A stretch of DNA of 64,000 bases from Emydura subglobosa (lineage: Eukaryota > Chordata > Testudines > Chelidae), in NCBI GenBank assembly GCA_007922225.1, contig ML679969.1:21390810-21454809 (forward strand). The letters run 5' to 3'. Shown here one piece after another: positions 36,826-48,732 of this stretch (positions are counted from its first letter, which is position 1; every line of letters begins with the position of its first letter). A program made the position numbers and the translations under genes. The notes beneath the pieces were generated by a model, which was not told the origin of the DNA, ran no database searches, and saw only the letters and a list, made by a program, of their open reading frames with translations.

Positions 36826-37470
36826 GCCGAGCTCCGCGGTGTGTGACTGCAGCCACCCGGCGCCGCCTCCCCCTCCTGCCCGGACCGCTGCCGCCCGCGA
36901 ATTCGCGCCGCCGGTTCAACGCCCCCAAAGTCCAGTCCTCAGGCGCTCCGAGTGGGTGCCCGAGAGGGTTAGCGGCTGCCGGGGGGGCTGAGGGCTGCAG
37001 CCGGAGCTGGGGGGGGGGCACTGCCAGTGGATCTCAAACGCTCAGTTCAGCGGCTGGCTGGCGAAGAGCCACGCAGAAAGTCGGCGGGCGGTGGGTGCTG
37101 ACAAGTGACAATCCCTCCTCCCGACAGCGGTGCCCCTGCCCCAGACTCACCCAGCCTGCGCCCCACGCACGCTGGCAGGGAGTCACCGGCAAAGGATCCC
37201 AAACAGCAGGTGCTGAGCACCGAGATCGGGGAGAGCGGCTGGCAAGGGCGAGCTGAGGCTTGACACACAAGCCGGGCGGGGAGCGGGGAAGGGAGGGGAG
37301 GGGGGCAGACGCGGTACAGAGAGCGGCCCTGTCCTCTCCCAGGCCCGGCGATTTAGTGCTGGCCTGGCAGCGCGCTGGTGCCTTGCAGACACACTGGCCC
37401 AGCCAGACACGCTGCAGGTCACAGCGGGAGCGGGCTGGGGACGCAGCCTTGGCACAGTCAGGGAGCTCAC
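36826..37470 (-). promoter_or_regulatory. Compact GC-rich spacer and probable promoter of extra C-type exon 2
   Basis: Only 645 bases separate the donor of the upstream variable exon from the ATG of the next. The spacer is GC- and CpG-rich and contains no inverted CCAAT pair, unlike the other C-type promoters. A CGCT core occurs in gcgctccgag near 36943, but I cannot support a full CSE. Confidence 0.4.
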
Positions 37471-39912
37471 CTCAGTGACGCGGCTGGGAGCAGCCGGGCT
37501 GCTGCCCAAGGGGTTCCCGAGGCTTACGGAGGGTTTCATGAACGTGAACTCGCTGATGTCCGAGACGGGAGAAAAGCAGGATCTGTACCCCCGGGCAGGG
37601 GGGGCTGTGGCGGTCACTTGTACATCGATCATGCCGTTCCCCAGGCTGGGCTGGTACTGTGCTTGTCCGAACAAGGGGTGTGGGGGGACCTGGAGAGTGT
37701 CCGCGTTCACACGGCAGTCAGCCGCAGTACGTGCATCACCCCTGACACACCGGGCACCCAGGCCCGCCAAGCCAGCCAGTGACATGGCTGAGAGGATCGC
37801 TAGTGAAACGATTAAATACAGTGTTAACCTGGGGACTCGCTCACTTTCCGCCCCGTGAGCCTTTAATCCCCTGAAGGCCTCCGGGGCACTCTCCTCCAGC
37901 AACACCACCAGGGTGACAGAGGTGGACATGGGGGGCTCTCCTGAGTCTTTGATTACCAAGAAGAGTTCCTGCGTGGAAGCATCCTGCTCCTGGAGGACTC
38001 GAGTGGTCCTGATTTCTCCGGAGCGGAGGGCCACTCCGAAGAGACTGGGGTCGGTTGCCTGCATTAAGTGGTAGGAGAGCCACGCGTTTGGCCCGGAGTC
38101 CAGGTCCACCGCTATAATCTTCGTTATTAAGGCGTGGGGGCTGGTAGAGCGAGGAATCCTGAGCTGTACTGTGGAGTCCTTCCCGGCCAAGGGGAACTGG
38201 AGCCCTGGGGCGTTGTCATTCTGGTCTGTGACGAAGAGGTGGACCACGGTCCTGCTGCTGAGAGCTGGAGAGCCGCCATCTGAGACTTCCACCTGGAACT
38301 GGAAATAAGGGGTTTTCTCATAATCGAAAGGCAACTTCGCGGAAATGTGTCCATTTGTTGGGTTTATGGAGATATATGTGGAGGGATCCGCAGCTGGACC
38401 TTTCCCCGGGGTGCTCAGAAGAGAATAGGAAAGGCGCGAGTTCTGGCCCAAATCCGGATCGGTTGCAGACACCGTGACCAGGATTTTCTCCACCTGGTTG
38501 TTCTCTTTCACGATGACTTCATAGAAGGATCTCTGGAACTGCGGCGCGTTGTCATTGATGTCTGCGAGGGTGATGGAGAGAACGGTGTGTCGGGAGAGAG
38601 GCGGGCTTCCCAGGTCAGAGGCGGAGATGGTGACGTTGTACTGGGAGCGGCTCTCGCGGTCCAGCGGTTCACTGGTGAGCAGGGAATACTGCTGCTCAAA
38701 GTCTTTGCGGAGTTTGAAGGGAAGGCTCCTGGGCAGATGGCACTGGACCTTCCCATGCTCCCCGGAGTCTCTGTCTTTTACGTGTAGCACAGCGACTACA
38801 GTCCCGGGAGGGGCATCTTCACTCACGGAGCTGGAGAAGGAGGTGAGGACCACCTCCGGAGGATTATCATTCACATCAGTGATCTCTACAACGACGCTGC
38901 AATGCTCCTCCATCGTGGGGGAGCCCATATCCTTGGCCTCAACTTCAATCTCATAGACAGAAGCTTCTTCAAAATCTATATTCCCTTCAACTCGGATTTC
39001 TCCCGTTTGATCGTCTATTGCAAATATCCTGCGCAAGGCTTCGGAGTTGTGGCTGCTGAGGGAGTAGCGTACGTCTCCGTTAGGCCCTTCGTCCACGTCG
39101 GTGGCATTCAGTTGAATCACCAGCGTCCCTGAGGGCGAGTTTTCCACCAAGCGTGCTTGGTAGGAGGGTTTATCGAACACTGGATGGTTATCGTTGGCGT
39201 CTAGAACCTGGACAGCAATTCGTGTTTTGCTGGACCTGGGGGGAGAGCCACCATCCTCAGCTGTCAGGACCAAATGGTGGACAGCTCTGTGCTCCCGGTC
39301 CAGCGCTCTTTCCAGCACCAGCTCTGGGAATTTGCAGCCGTCTGTACGTGCCTTCACGTTGAGATTGAAATTCTCATTGGCGCTGAGGTGGTAGGTCTGC
39401 AAAGCATTAGAGCCCACGTCCGGGTCCTGCGCCTGATGGATAGGAAAGCGTGCGCCCAGAGAGGCCAGTTCATAGATCTGTAAAGCAATCTCGGTACTCG
39501 GGAATTCAGGAGGGTTATCATTTATATCCAATATTTCCACTTCAATGCGATAGAACTCCACTGGATTTTCAATAGCAAGTTTAAGATGCAAGAAACACCG
39601 GGAGTTCTGCCCGCAGAGTTGCTCTCTGTCAATTCTATCATTGACCACTATAATGCCGGTGTTCACATTCACAGAGAAATACTGGGAATCAGAGTCAGAA
39701 AGAATCTGCAGATTAGCAGCCGCGAGTTTTGCCAGGTCTGTCCCTAGATCCTTAGCAATATTTCCCACAAAGGCACCTCGAGTCAGTTCCTCTGGGATGG
39801 TATAACGGATCTGTGCGGAAGAGCATTGCAAAAACAAACACAGATAAAAGAAAGACAGGCGTCCCAGGCACCAGGCAGACTTTCCTGATCTTAGCATCCT
39901 GCTAAAATCCAC
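37471..39912 (-). CDS. Extra C-type protocadherin gamma variable exon 1 (between C5 and CON1)
   Basis: An intact 814-codon exon. The signal peptide (about 1-33, hydrophobic FFYLCLFLQC) precedes QIRYTIPEE. EC linkers are DINDN at 129-133, DANDN 238-242, DVNDN 346-350, DINDN 451-455 and DQNDN 563-567. LDRE-type motifs and DxDSG/DPDxG calcium motifs are all present. The membrane helix lies at about 696-719. The tail is short and private with YRSCFSPVSDISEFTFMKP at 776-794, a C-type feature. It ends GTCACTGAG then gtgagc (donor at 37470), phase 0; the frame happens to stay open another 288 bases into the intron. Mammals have no variable exon between C5 and CON1, so this is either a retained ancestral C-type isoform or a lineage duplicate. 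No mammalian name fits. Confidence 0.9.
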
Positions 39913-40128
39913 AGCGAGAAGCTATGCACACAGCAAAGAAAGCGTGTCTGCTTAAACTCCTGGAAGATGAACTGTGGCTCTGTAATAAAGTATCCGACAG
40001 AAAGGGGTCTGCGGTCACTGTTTATCTTTCTCATTCATTGTTTTGGGCACATATTGAAAGAGGCAGATACAGCTCCGGAGGGGAAGGGGAGAGAGTACGT
40101 GCTGATCTCCAATATTAGCCTCTTATTC

Positions 40129-40160
40129 ATTGGTTAAGAGTGTCTTCCCCTTTATCCAAT
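40129..40160 (-). promoter_or_regulatory. Promoter element of extra C-type exon 1: inverted CCAAT pair
   Basis: TTATTCATTGG (ATTGG 40129-40133), 22 bases, then CCAAT 40156-40160, lying 217 bases upstream of the ATG at 39912. Both boxes and their spacing agree with the C3, C4-like and C5 promoters, although the flanking sequence has diverged and there is no CGCT core. Confidence 0.5.
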
Positions 40161-40936
40161 CACTAACCTCCTTCCCAGGACAGCAACACAAGCACCAATC
40201 CATGTGCGGAAGTTGCTACTGTGTAACAAAGGTCCGTGGAACCTGCAGATTTTAACCTAGAGACACCAGGCAAACAGCAGACAATGAGAAACAAAGCCAA
40301 CTCTTTGTGAATTAAGCAGGAGTGTGAGAATTAACGCTTGTAGACGTGTGACCTGGATTACCTATTTGCAAAATAGAAGCACTTCTTGAAAACACACACT
40401 GATATTTTACATGAACTGAAACTCTTTAAATAAGGTTCAGAAAATGTGCAGCCGGTTTCATTTGGAACTGAAAGTTACTTAAATGAGAACAAATAATAAA
40501 TGTCTGTCCCTCTCCTTTCCCCTCCCTTCCCCCATTAGGGCGTTCAGATTAATTTAATGTAATTAATTGCTTTCACACTTCCTGTCATAACCGTGTTATA
40601 AACTTTTCATTGTTTAAGACACAATCCAGTGAAGTAAATCCCTGCAAGGAAAGGAACTAGGATTTTCTGATTCACAAATTAATGAACAGCTCATTGTGTG
40701 AGAACTAGTGTGTCTGGAGTATCTGCTTTACATACAAATATTTCGAGCGTTATTTTACATAAACCAAACCAAAGAAACCTTTGGGTGCCCAAGCGCACTT
40801 CATGATGGTGAGACATTTTTCACAGTTCATACCTAGATACAAATCCCATGGGCTGCTCTGTCTTTGATCACATATCATGTACGCTTCAAGACACCAAGTC
40901 ATTTGTGAGGAATGAAGAGCAAAAGCGCTATCTCAC

Positions 40937-43384
40937 CTGACCGGATTCATTCAGTGTATTTGTCCCAGACAAGAAAGTATCAGTTTCCATCGCTAGGGCA
41001 CTGGGTTGGGGACAACTCATAGGTCTCATAAAGGTGAAGTCACTTCTGTCCGACCCTGGAGAAAAGCAGGTCCGATAGCACTGGCTCTGAGAGTCTGTGG
41101 GCTTGAGTGTCACCTCCATATATTTCAACGTGCCGTCCGTGTTCAACTGAAGCTTAGGGCTGGAGTGTTTGTAAAAGTCTTTAGAGGGCGATTCGCTCAG
41201 GCAGCAACATGATGAATCGCTGTCTCTTTTCCTAAGGCACTTTGCAGATAATACGATGAAAGTAACTAGAGACACCATGCAAATTGCCACCAGCGCAATA
41301 ATTAGATAGAGAGTCAGGTCGGATTTATCTTTGGGGTTTGTAAGGAAATCGCGAGACTTGGAGTTTTCCTCCGACGCTTTGTCTTCTAAGTAAACCAGAA
41401 TGGTGACTGTGGAGGACAAAACTGGGTCCCCATTGTCCTTGATTAGTACGACGATTTTCTGCGCGGCGAGGTCTGTGTCTTGGAAGGCACGGGCGGTCCG
41501 GATTTCTCCCGTGTAAGGAGCTACCCGGAACAAGGAAGGATCTGTAGACTGTGGCAGCAGCGAATAGGAGAGCCAGGCGTTATGGCCAGAATCTGCATCC
41601 ACTGCTGTGACTTTGGTGACCATGTAGCCAGCGGGAGCCGACTGAGGTATCCTTTGGGGCGCTGCGCCCTCTCTGCCAGTTACCGGGTGCAAAATGGCCG
41701 GGGGGTTGTCGTTCTGATCCACAATAAAGACATAGACAGTAACATTAGAGCTGAGAGGGGGAGACCCAGAGTCCTGCACAGCCACGTGGATTTGCAGCAC
41801 CTGCAGCAGCTCGAAGTCGAAAGTGCGCTGCGCGTAAACATTGCCATTGTCCGGGTTCATATGAACAAAGGAAGAGGCTGGCGCATCCTGGATCTCACTT
41901 CCCGCTATAGAGTAAGTGAGGCGGGAATTTTCTCCCTGGTCGGGATCGGAGGCAGACACGGTGCACAGCAAGGAGCCCGGCGGGTTGTTCTCCTTCAGGA
42001 AGGCGTTGTAGAAAGTCTGAGAAAAGCGAGGTGGATTGTCATTGACGTCCGAAATGTTCAGCAATATCGTGGTCTCCGTGGTGAGGGAGGGAGACCCTGC
42101 GTCTCTGGCAGTCAGCTCAATCAGGTATTGCGAGACCCTTTCTCTATCCAGCGTCTCGCGGGTGATCAGTGCATAGTGGTTTTCAAAGGATTTAATTTTG
42201 AACGGCAGGTTCGGGGATATTCCTAAACTCACTTCCCCATTGACACCCGAGTCTCGGTCTCGCACATTGAAAAGCCCCACCACGGTCTCCAGTGGGGTGT
42301 TTTCTGGTACTGGATTCACCAAGGAGGTCAGCAGGACCTCTGGGGAATTGTCGTTGAGATCTTCTACTTCCACCTGGATAACGCAGTGTCCTTCCATTTC
42401 CGGCACGCCCTTGTCTCTGGCTCTCACGTGGATTTCATAGAAACCTGATTCTTCGAAATCCACAGCTCCCTGAACGCGGATTGCGCCAGTGGGAGGATCC
42501 AAAACAAACAACTTCCGGACGGAGTCAGAAGTGTGAACGCCAAAGGAGTATTGTATTTCTCCACTGGGGCCCTCGTCAGGGTCAGTAGCGTTGAGCTGAA
42601 TAAGCAGAGTATCCGCAGGGGTGTTTTCCATCACGCTGACCTTGTAGACAGCGTGGTCGAACACAGGTGCATTGTCATTGATGTCCAGAACAGCCACAGT
42701 TATCTGCGCAGTTCCGGTCCTGGCAGGATTTCCCCCGTCGATAGCGGTCAGTACCAGCTGGTGTTCCCGTTGCTCCTCTCGGTCCAGAGCTTGCTCTAGC
42801 ACCAGCTCCGGGAAGAGTTTGCCGTCCTTAAGAGTCTTTACGTTCAGTGAGAAGTGCGGGCTGGGGCTGAGTCGGTAGGAGCTGACAGTGTTGGTCCCTA
42901 CATCCGGGTCCTGGGCACTCTCCAGAGGGAAGCGCGCAGCCGCGGTGGCGGACTCGGCTATCCTCAGCAGGCGATGGGCGGTGGGAAAGCTGGGCGAATT
43001 GTCATTCAGGTCCAGAATCTCAACCTCCAGGCGGAAGAGCTCCAGGGGGTTTTCTGTAACGACCTGCACCGGCAGCACACACCCCACGCTGGCTCCGCAC
43101 AGCCTCTCTCTGTCTATCTTTTCATTCACCAGCAGAGCACCGTTGGCCAGGCTCACCGCGAAGTACTGCCTGCTCTCCTCCGAGCCCAAGCGCAGCCTGC
43201 GACCCGAAAGATCCGCCACGTTTAAGCCTAGGTCTTGCGCCACATTCCCCACCTCGGTTCCCAGCTCCGACTCCTCCACCACTGAATAACGAATCTGCCC
43301 AGAGACCCAGCCCCAGCCGCACAGTGAAAACAAACTCAGTACTTGCCATTTCCAAGCGGGCTGCCCGGGGCTTCTGGGCTCCAT
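40937..43384 (-). CDS. PCDHGC5: Protocadherin gamma-C5 variable exon
   Basis: An 816-codon exon. I chose the ATG at 43384 (MEPRSPGQPAWKWQV) because it places a normal signal peptide before QIRYSVVEES and matches the mammalian C5 layout; an in-frame ATG 34 codons upstream (43486) would add a non-hydrophobic leader. Six cadherin repeats follow, with DLNDN, DINDN, DLNDN, DVNDN and DQNDN linkers. The membrane helix lies at about 690-715. The private tail has a cysteine cluster, LKYMEVTLKPTDSQSQCYRT and CFSPGSDRSDFTFMRP, all close to mammalian C5 as remembered. The exon ends CAG then gtgaga (donor at 40936), phase 0. The product should be a combinatorial homophilic adhesion receptor on neurons, with a CFSPxSDxxxFxF block resembling a WAVE-complex-binding WIRS segment. 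Confidence 0.9.
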
Positions 43385-43647
43385 TTCCGAGCTATCCTCT
43401 CCTAGACAGTCTTTGTCCTGTCCCAGCACACAGGAGGCACCGGGCTCTGGATACGAGATTCTAAAATCCCCGATATTCCCTTCCACGGCTCATTGAACGG
43501 CTCTCGGGTTTGCCTGGCTGCAGCAGCGATTGTTAGTCACTGAGTGGAGGGGGTGGGGTGGGGGAGGGGAACTGAATCATAGCCTCAGCGCCAGAGGAAA
43601 AGGAGGGGGGTAGAGAGAGAGGAAGAGCAGATCCCCACAGCCTAGAT

Positions 43648-43713
43648 CAGCACCTCATTGGATGACAGCTCCATCCGCTCCCGGCCAATGACAACGCCTC
43701 CTAAACCCTTAAA
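43648..43713 (-). promoter_or_regulatory. PCDHGC5-like promoter: inverted CCAAT pair
   Basis: CAGCACCTCATTGG (ATTGG 43657-43661), 23 bases, then CCAAT 43685-43689, then TTAAAG at 43709. It is 273 bases from the preferred ATG, or 171 bases from the upstream in-frame ATG. The gene-sense core reads AGCTGTCATCCAATGAGG, so the CGCT core found at C3 and C4 is changed to AGCT. In mammals the C5 promoter is also described as lacking a CSE. Confidence 0.55.
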
Positions 43714-44558
43714 GCTGCAGAAACGCGCGCCACAAGCCCGCGTCAGAAGGACCAACTCCCCCAGAATTACATTTCACAAGCTTTAGTCAGTGGTTCTGGC
43801 AGCTAAATTTAGCAGCTCAGATTCTTGTTCTCAAGGAAACAGCACGTCGTGGAAGCATAGAAGGCACAAATCCTCATTATTTTGCTTTAGCAACCACAGT
43901 CATGACTTCAGATGTCACCCATCTCATCTGAACAAAGGACAAATCCTGGGCTGTGATGAATGCAGAACTCTGGTCGCTGGAGAGTGTTTTCAATCGCTAG
44001 GAAAATATATTTATGAAAGCGCGATGACCCCTCCACATCAAATGTTTCATGCATTTGGCGAAATAGCCCCCAATATCACTTTGAAACCTTATGGATAACC
44101 AGATAGATCGGAGCACTTTCTAAACACCTAGCCACTGCCACCTTTCAACACAAGATTTAGAAATCCGTCAGGGTCTCCCAACACTACCACGATCATTCCC
44201 CCTCACCCCCCAGAACAGCAGTCTGTTTACATACACCATACAGGTTTTGAGGCCTTTCAGTGTATTTTAAAGGCACAAGGCAGGTTTGCAGAGACTCATA
44301 ATGCCACTGTGTACTTTTCTAAGGCTGCTGTACAAGGGCAATTGTACAATCATTAATGCTCTGCAAGTTGACAGAAATATCTTGCCTTCTTCACCAGGGA
44401 CTCCGGTATTAAATCTAATCCCTCACTCAAAACCAAAGAGTAAACAGACGTTTTCAAATCGCAAGTCATCTTCAATAAAAGCAATTCACCAACATGCTAA
44501 GGACATCACAAAAAGACATTAACTCACACCCTATCTATTGTATGTTACTGTCTCTCAC

Positions 44559-46866
44559 TTCTCCCCTCGTAAGATCGCTGAGGTTATTGCCGGCCAGAAG
44601 AGTGTCTGTGCTGTTGATGTCCGGTTGATTAAAGGGTGTTGCAAACAGGAAATTGCTTCCCTCTGACAATGGAGCCTGACGAGACCTTTGGAGAGAACAA
44701 CGAGAAAGAAAATATCCCCCAAAAGCAGTGGGAAACTCCAGTTTCTCGTCCAGGCTCTGAAGATCTCTATCAGTGTCTCCTCACCTGCAGGGTATTTCTT
44801 CCCTGTAGATAAGCGGTCTAAGTTGCAACCGAGTCTCTGGCTCTTGCGTTTCGAAGGCACTTCACGGCTAAAAATACGCAAGCCACAGCAGAAAGGACTG
44901 AGATTGCTGCAGAAAGGACTGAGATTGCTGCAAGGGCAATGATGAGCCATTGTCAGGTGGGAAAGGCCATCCTGTTCCAGGTTAGACCTCCTGAAGTCTC
45001 ATGAGCTCCGGTCAGGGTCCTGCTCTGTGTTCATGATCACAGCGATCGTGGTAGACACGGGCGGGTCCCCACCGGCCTGGATCACAAGGACAATCTTCTA
45101 TGGGGGAGGTTGGGAGTTTTGTACAAGGGGAGCTCGGGTAGTTCTGCTCTCTCTGCTGTATGTGGAGACTTTGAATTGAGGCTTGTGTCTGTGGCTAGCT
45201 GCAGTTTGTAGGAGAGTCCTATCTTCCGCCCGGAGTCTGCGGCCACAGCTGGCCCTTTGGTCACGTAGTGCCCCGCCCGTGAAGAGAAAGGGAAGGGCTG
45301 CTGTGCCAGGAGCCCCTTCCCAGCCACAGGATGGATAATCAGAGGCGCTTTATTATTCCGGTCGAGGATGAAGATGGAGACAGTCCCACAGGTGCTGAGA
45401 GAAGGTGACCCGCTCTCTCTGGCTTGTATCTGTACAGCTGACTGTTGGATTTGTCCATAATCGAATGAGCTGCAGCAGGTGGTGGCGATCTCGGAGCTGA
45501 CATAGGCGTAGGAGGAAACGGGCACCCCTGCACGGGACTATCCACAGTGCGGCAAGACAGCAGGGAGTTCTGGCCCAGATCGGGATCAAAGGCGGATACG
45601 GAGCAGATGGAAACCCCCAAAACATTGTTCTCGGTCACTAGGGCTTGCTGGGCAGGCTGGGAAAAGCGGGGTGGGTTATCGGTCAGATCCGATATGTGCA
45701 AAAAAAAGGCTGTTCTGGCTGGAAAGTGGTGGTGATCCTGAATTTGTAGCTGTGATCACAACCTGATACTCCCAGACCTTGTCCCGATCCAGGGGCCGCT
45801 GGTGATCAAGGGGTAGCGGTCCTTGAAGGACGTTACTACCTAGAAGGGTGTGTCTGCGGGGACCAGAAGCTGAACCTCTCCGTTTTCCCCGGAGTCACCA
45901 TCACTAACGCTGAGAAGAGCCGCCAGAGTGTCCGCTCGCCCCGCGGCTGAGAGCGAAGTGACCCTAAAGCTAGGGGCGTCGTCCTTGACATCAGTTACCT
46001 CCACTAAGACGCTGCAGTGGGCGACCATGGAAGGAGATCCTTGGTTCCTGGGCCCTCACATCGATTTCCTAAACTGCTATATTCATAATCCACATTTCCT
46101 AGGACTCTATATCTCCAGTATCCTGGATGCTAAACAACCCCCGGATTTTCTGGCGAGTGTGGCTGCTGAAGGAACCGGTGACATCACTATTTATCCCCTC
46201 ATCCTTGTCGGTGGCATTTAATTTAATCACCATAGTTCCCTCCACAGCATTTTCTAGCAGGTTTACTTTGTATGCAGGCTGATCAAAGGCGGGCGGGTTG
46301 TCCGTGGCATCAAGTCTGAGACTGCACTCCGAGCAGCTCCGGATTTAGCAGGAAGCCCGCCAACCAGGGCTGTCAGCACCAGGCGGGGAAGCTCCCGCTG
46401 CTCCCTGCCTAGAGCTTTCTCTAACGCCAGTTCGGGGTGTTTGCTGCTGTCTTTATGATTCTTCACACTCCAGGGGAAAGAGCCAGGGGGGCTCAGCCGG
46501 CAGCTGCTGGCGGAGTTGCCTCCAATGTCCAAGGCTTCGGCAGTCTCCGCGCGGATGACGCCAGTGAGGAACGCCATCGAGAAACTCCGCTTCCACGCGG
46601 TGCGAGGCAGCTACTTGGCCAGCAGGAGCTCCAGTTACAGCAGACTCCAGTTACAGCAGTTATAGCCGCTCTCGGTCTATCCGCGCCCTCACCACCAAGA
46701 CGCTACCAAGCCTGGCAGGATCTGCAGCTGTCGGGTGGGCAGCATCCAGACCCAATCCTTATTCACATCCCTGGCCAAAGCCCCTGGGATGGAGTAACGG
46801 ATCTGTGCCACCTGCCCACCGCCCTGCAGCAGGACGGAAACCAGAAGCAAAGCGCCCATTTGCCAT
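44559..46866 (-). pseudogene. Second decayed C-type protocadherin gamma variable exon
   Basis: A relict signal peptide (ATG 46859, MGALLLVSVLLQ) leads to QIRYSIP, the start of EC1. EC1 then has a large deletion and an in-frame stop at 46689-46691. Recognisable EC2 (PELALEKALGRE, 46.45 kb), EC3/4 (about 46.0 kb), EC5 (DPDLGQNSLL, 45.55 kb) and EC6 pieces follow with stops and frame changes. A linker reads DRNNKAP instead of DxNDNxP. The membrane segment near 44.9 kb carries an in-frame 24-base tandem duplication (AAISVLS twice). The tail ends PLSEGSNFLFATPF and LSDLTRGE, with donor GAA then gtgaga at 44558 preserved. It does not match C3, C4 or C5 tails well, so it is either an extra C-type gene or a very diverged duplicate. 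Confidence 0.8.
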
Positions 46867-48420
46867 TGCAGGAATATTTAGAAAGATTGGACATACACAA
46901 GTCCATGGGGCCAGATGCAATGCACCCGAGGGTGCTGAGGGAGTTGACTGATGTGATTTCAGAGCCATTGGCTATTATCTTTGAAACATCGTGGCAATTG
47001 GGGGAGGTCTCTGATCATTGGAAAAAAGCAAATATAGTGCCCATCTTCAAGAAAGGGACGAAAGAGGATCCAGGGAACTACAGACCGGTCAGCCTCACCT
47101 CAATCCCTGGAAAAATCATGGAGCAGGTCCTCAAGGAATCCATTTTTAAGGCACTTGGAAGAGAGAAAGGTGATCAGGAACAGTCAACAGGGATTCACCA
47201 AGGGAAAGTCATGCCTGACCAACCTGATTGCTTTCTATGAAGAGCTGACTGGCTCTGTGGATGTGGGGAAAGCGGTGGACGTGATATACCTTGACTTTAG
47301 CAAAGCTTTTGATATGGTCTCTCACAGTATTCTTATCAGCAAGTTAAAGAAGTACAGGTTGAATGAACGGACTATAAAATGGATAGAGAACTGGCTAGAG
47401 CATAGGGCTCAATGAGCAGTGATCAATGGCTCCATGTCTAGCTGGCAGCTGGTCACAAGCGGAGTGCCCCAGGAGTTGGTGCTGGGGCTGGTTTTGTTCA
47501 ACATCTTCATTAATGATCTGGAGGATGGGGTAGATTGCACCCGCAGCAAGTTTGCAGATGACACTAAGCTGGAGGGAGTGGTAGATACCCTGGAAGGTAG
47601 GGGAAGGATACAGAAGGACCTAAACAAACTGGAGGATTGGGCCAAAAGAAATCTGATGAGGTTCAACGAGGACAAGTGCAGAGTTCTGCACTTTGGACGG
47701 AAGAATCCCATACACAGCTCCAGACTGGGGACCTATGAGCTAGGCAGCAGTTCTGCATAAAAGGACCTGGGGGTTACAGTGGATAAGAAGCTGGATATGA
47801 GTCAAAAGTGTGCCCTGGTCGCCGAGAAGGCTAATAGCATATTGGGCTGCATTAATAGGAGCATTGCCAGCAGATCGCGGGAAGTGATTATTCCCCTCTA
47901 TTCGGCATTGGTGAGTCCGCATTTGGAGTATTGTGTCCAGATTTGGGCCCCCCACTACAAAAAGGATGTGGACAAGTTGGAGAGAGTACAGCGGAGGGCA
48001 ACAAAAATGATTAGGGGGCTGGAGCACAGGACTTATGAGGAGAGGCTAAGGGAACTGGGCTTGTATAGTCTGCAGAAGAGAAGAATGAGGGGAGATTTGA
48101 TAGCAGCCTCTAACTACCTGAAAGGGGGTTCCAGAGAGGATGGAGCTAGGCTGTTCTCAGTGGTGGCAGATGACAGAACAAGGAGCAAATTGCAGTGGGG
48201 GAGATCTAGATTAGATATTAGGGAAAAGTTTTTCACTAGGAGGGTGGTGAAGCACTGGAATGGGTTACCTAGGGAGGTGGTGGAATCTCCATCTTTAGAG
48301 GTTTTTAAGATGCAGCTTGACAAAACCCTGGCTGAGATTATTTAGCTGAGGTTAGCCCTGCTTTGAGCAGGCGGTTGGACTAGATGACCTCCTGAGGTCC
48401 CTTCCAACTCTATGATTCTA
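46867..48420 (+). mobile_element. CR1 LINE, 5'-truncated, inserted at the start of a protocadherin exon
   Basis: This is a 1.55 kb plus-strand fragment of CR1 ORF2. It starts inside the coding region (QEYLERLDIHKS), passes the RT blocks VPIFKKGTKEDPGNYRPV, DFSKAFDMVSHSIL (palm A) and KFADDTKL (FADD catalytic motif), and ends with the CR1 3' terminal repeat (CTATGATTCTA). Stops and frameshifts (for example near 47160, 47415 and 47760) show it is inactive. It inserted within a few bases upstream of the relict ATG of the neighbouring pseudogene, in the opposite orientation. It is younger in appearance than the minus-strand CR1 at 61.2 kb and close in sequence to the copy at 14.93 kb. Confidence 0.92.
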
Positions 48421-48732
48421 AGAACCCCAAGCTCCCCTCCGCTGAGTGCCTAATGCAGCCCAAGCCAGGGGAAGCCACCCTGCCCTTTCCCTTTCCCGGA
48501 GCTCTCTCGGCTCCGCGCTGGCACAGCCAAGGAAGCCACTAGCTGGGAGCAGCTGCAGGCGATGGGTTTCAGACCCTCAGGGCGAGCAGAGCGGCACAGC
48601 GGCCATGGCGCTCCCTGCTTTCCCGGCAGAGCAGCAGCACAGCAGCGCCTCGCCTGGCCCAGGAGCGAGGGGGTGGGGCCGTCCCGCTGTCAGTCAGAGG
48701 AGACTCGATCAGCGCCGCCACAGCAACGTCTG

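Noticed and set aside
37183..37470. 95-codon extension of the extra C-type exon 1 frame
   Set aside because: It follows a strong donor in the phase used by all other variable exons; treated as intron read-through.
41480..42226. 248-codon plus-strand ORF
   Set aside because: Antisense shadow of the C5 exon; similar antisense frames appear opposite all intact protocadherin exons.
47779..48345. 188-codon ORF as a host gene
   Set aside because: It is the C-terminal part of CR1 ORF2 and ends at the CR1 3' repeat.
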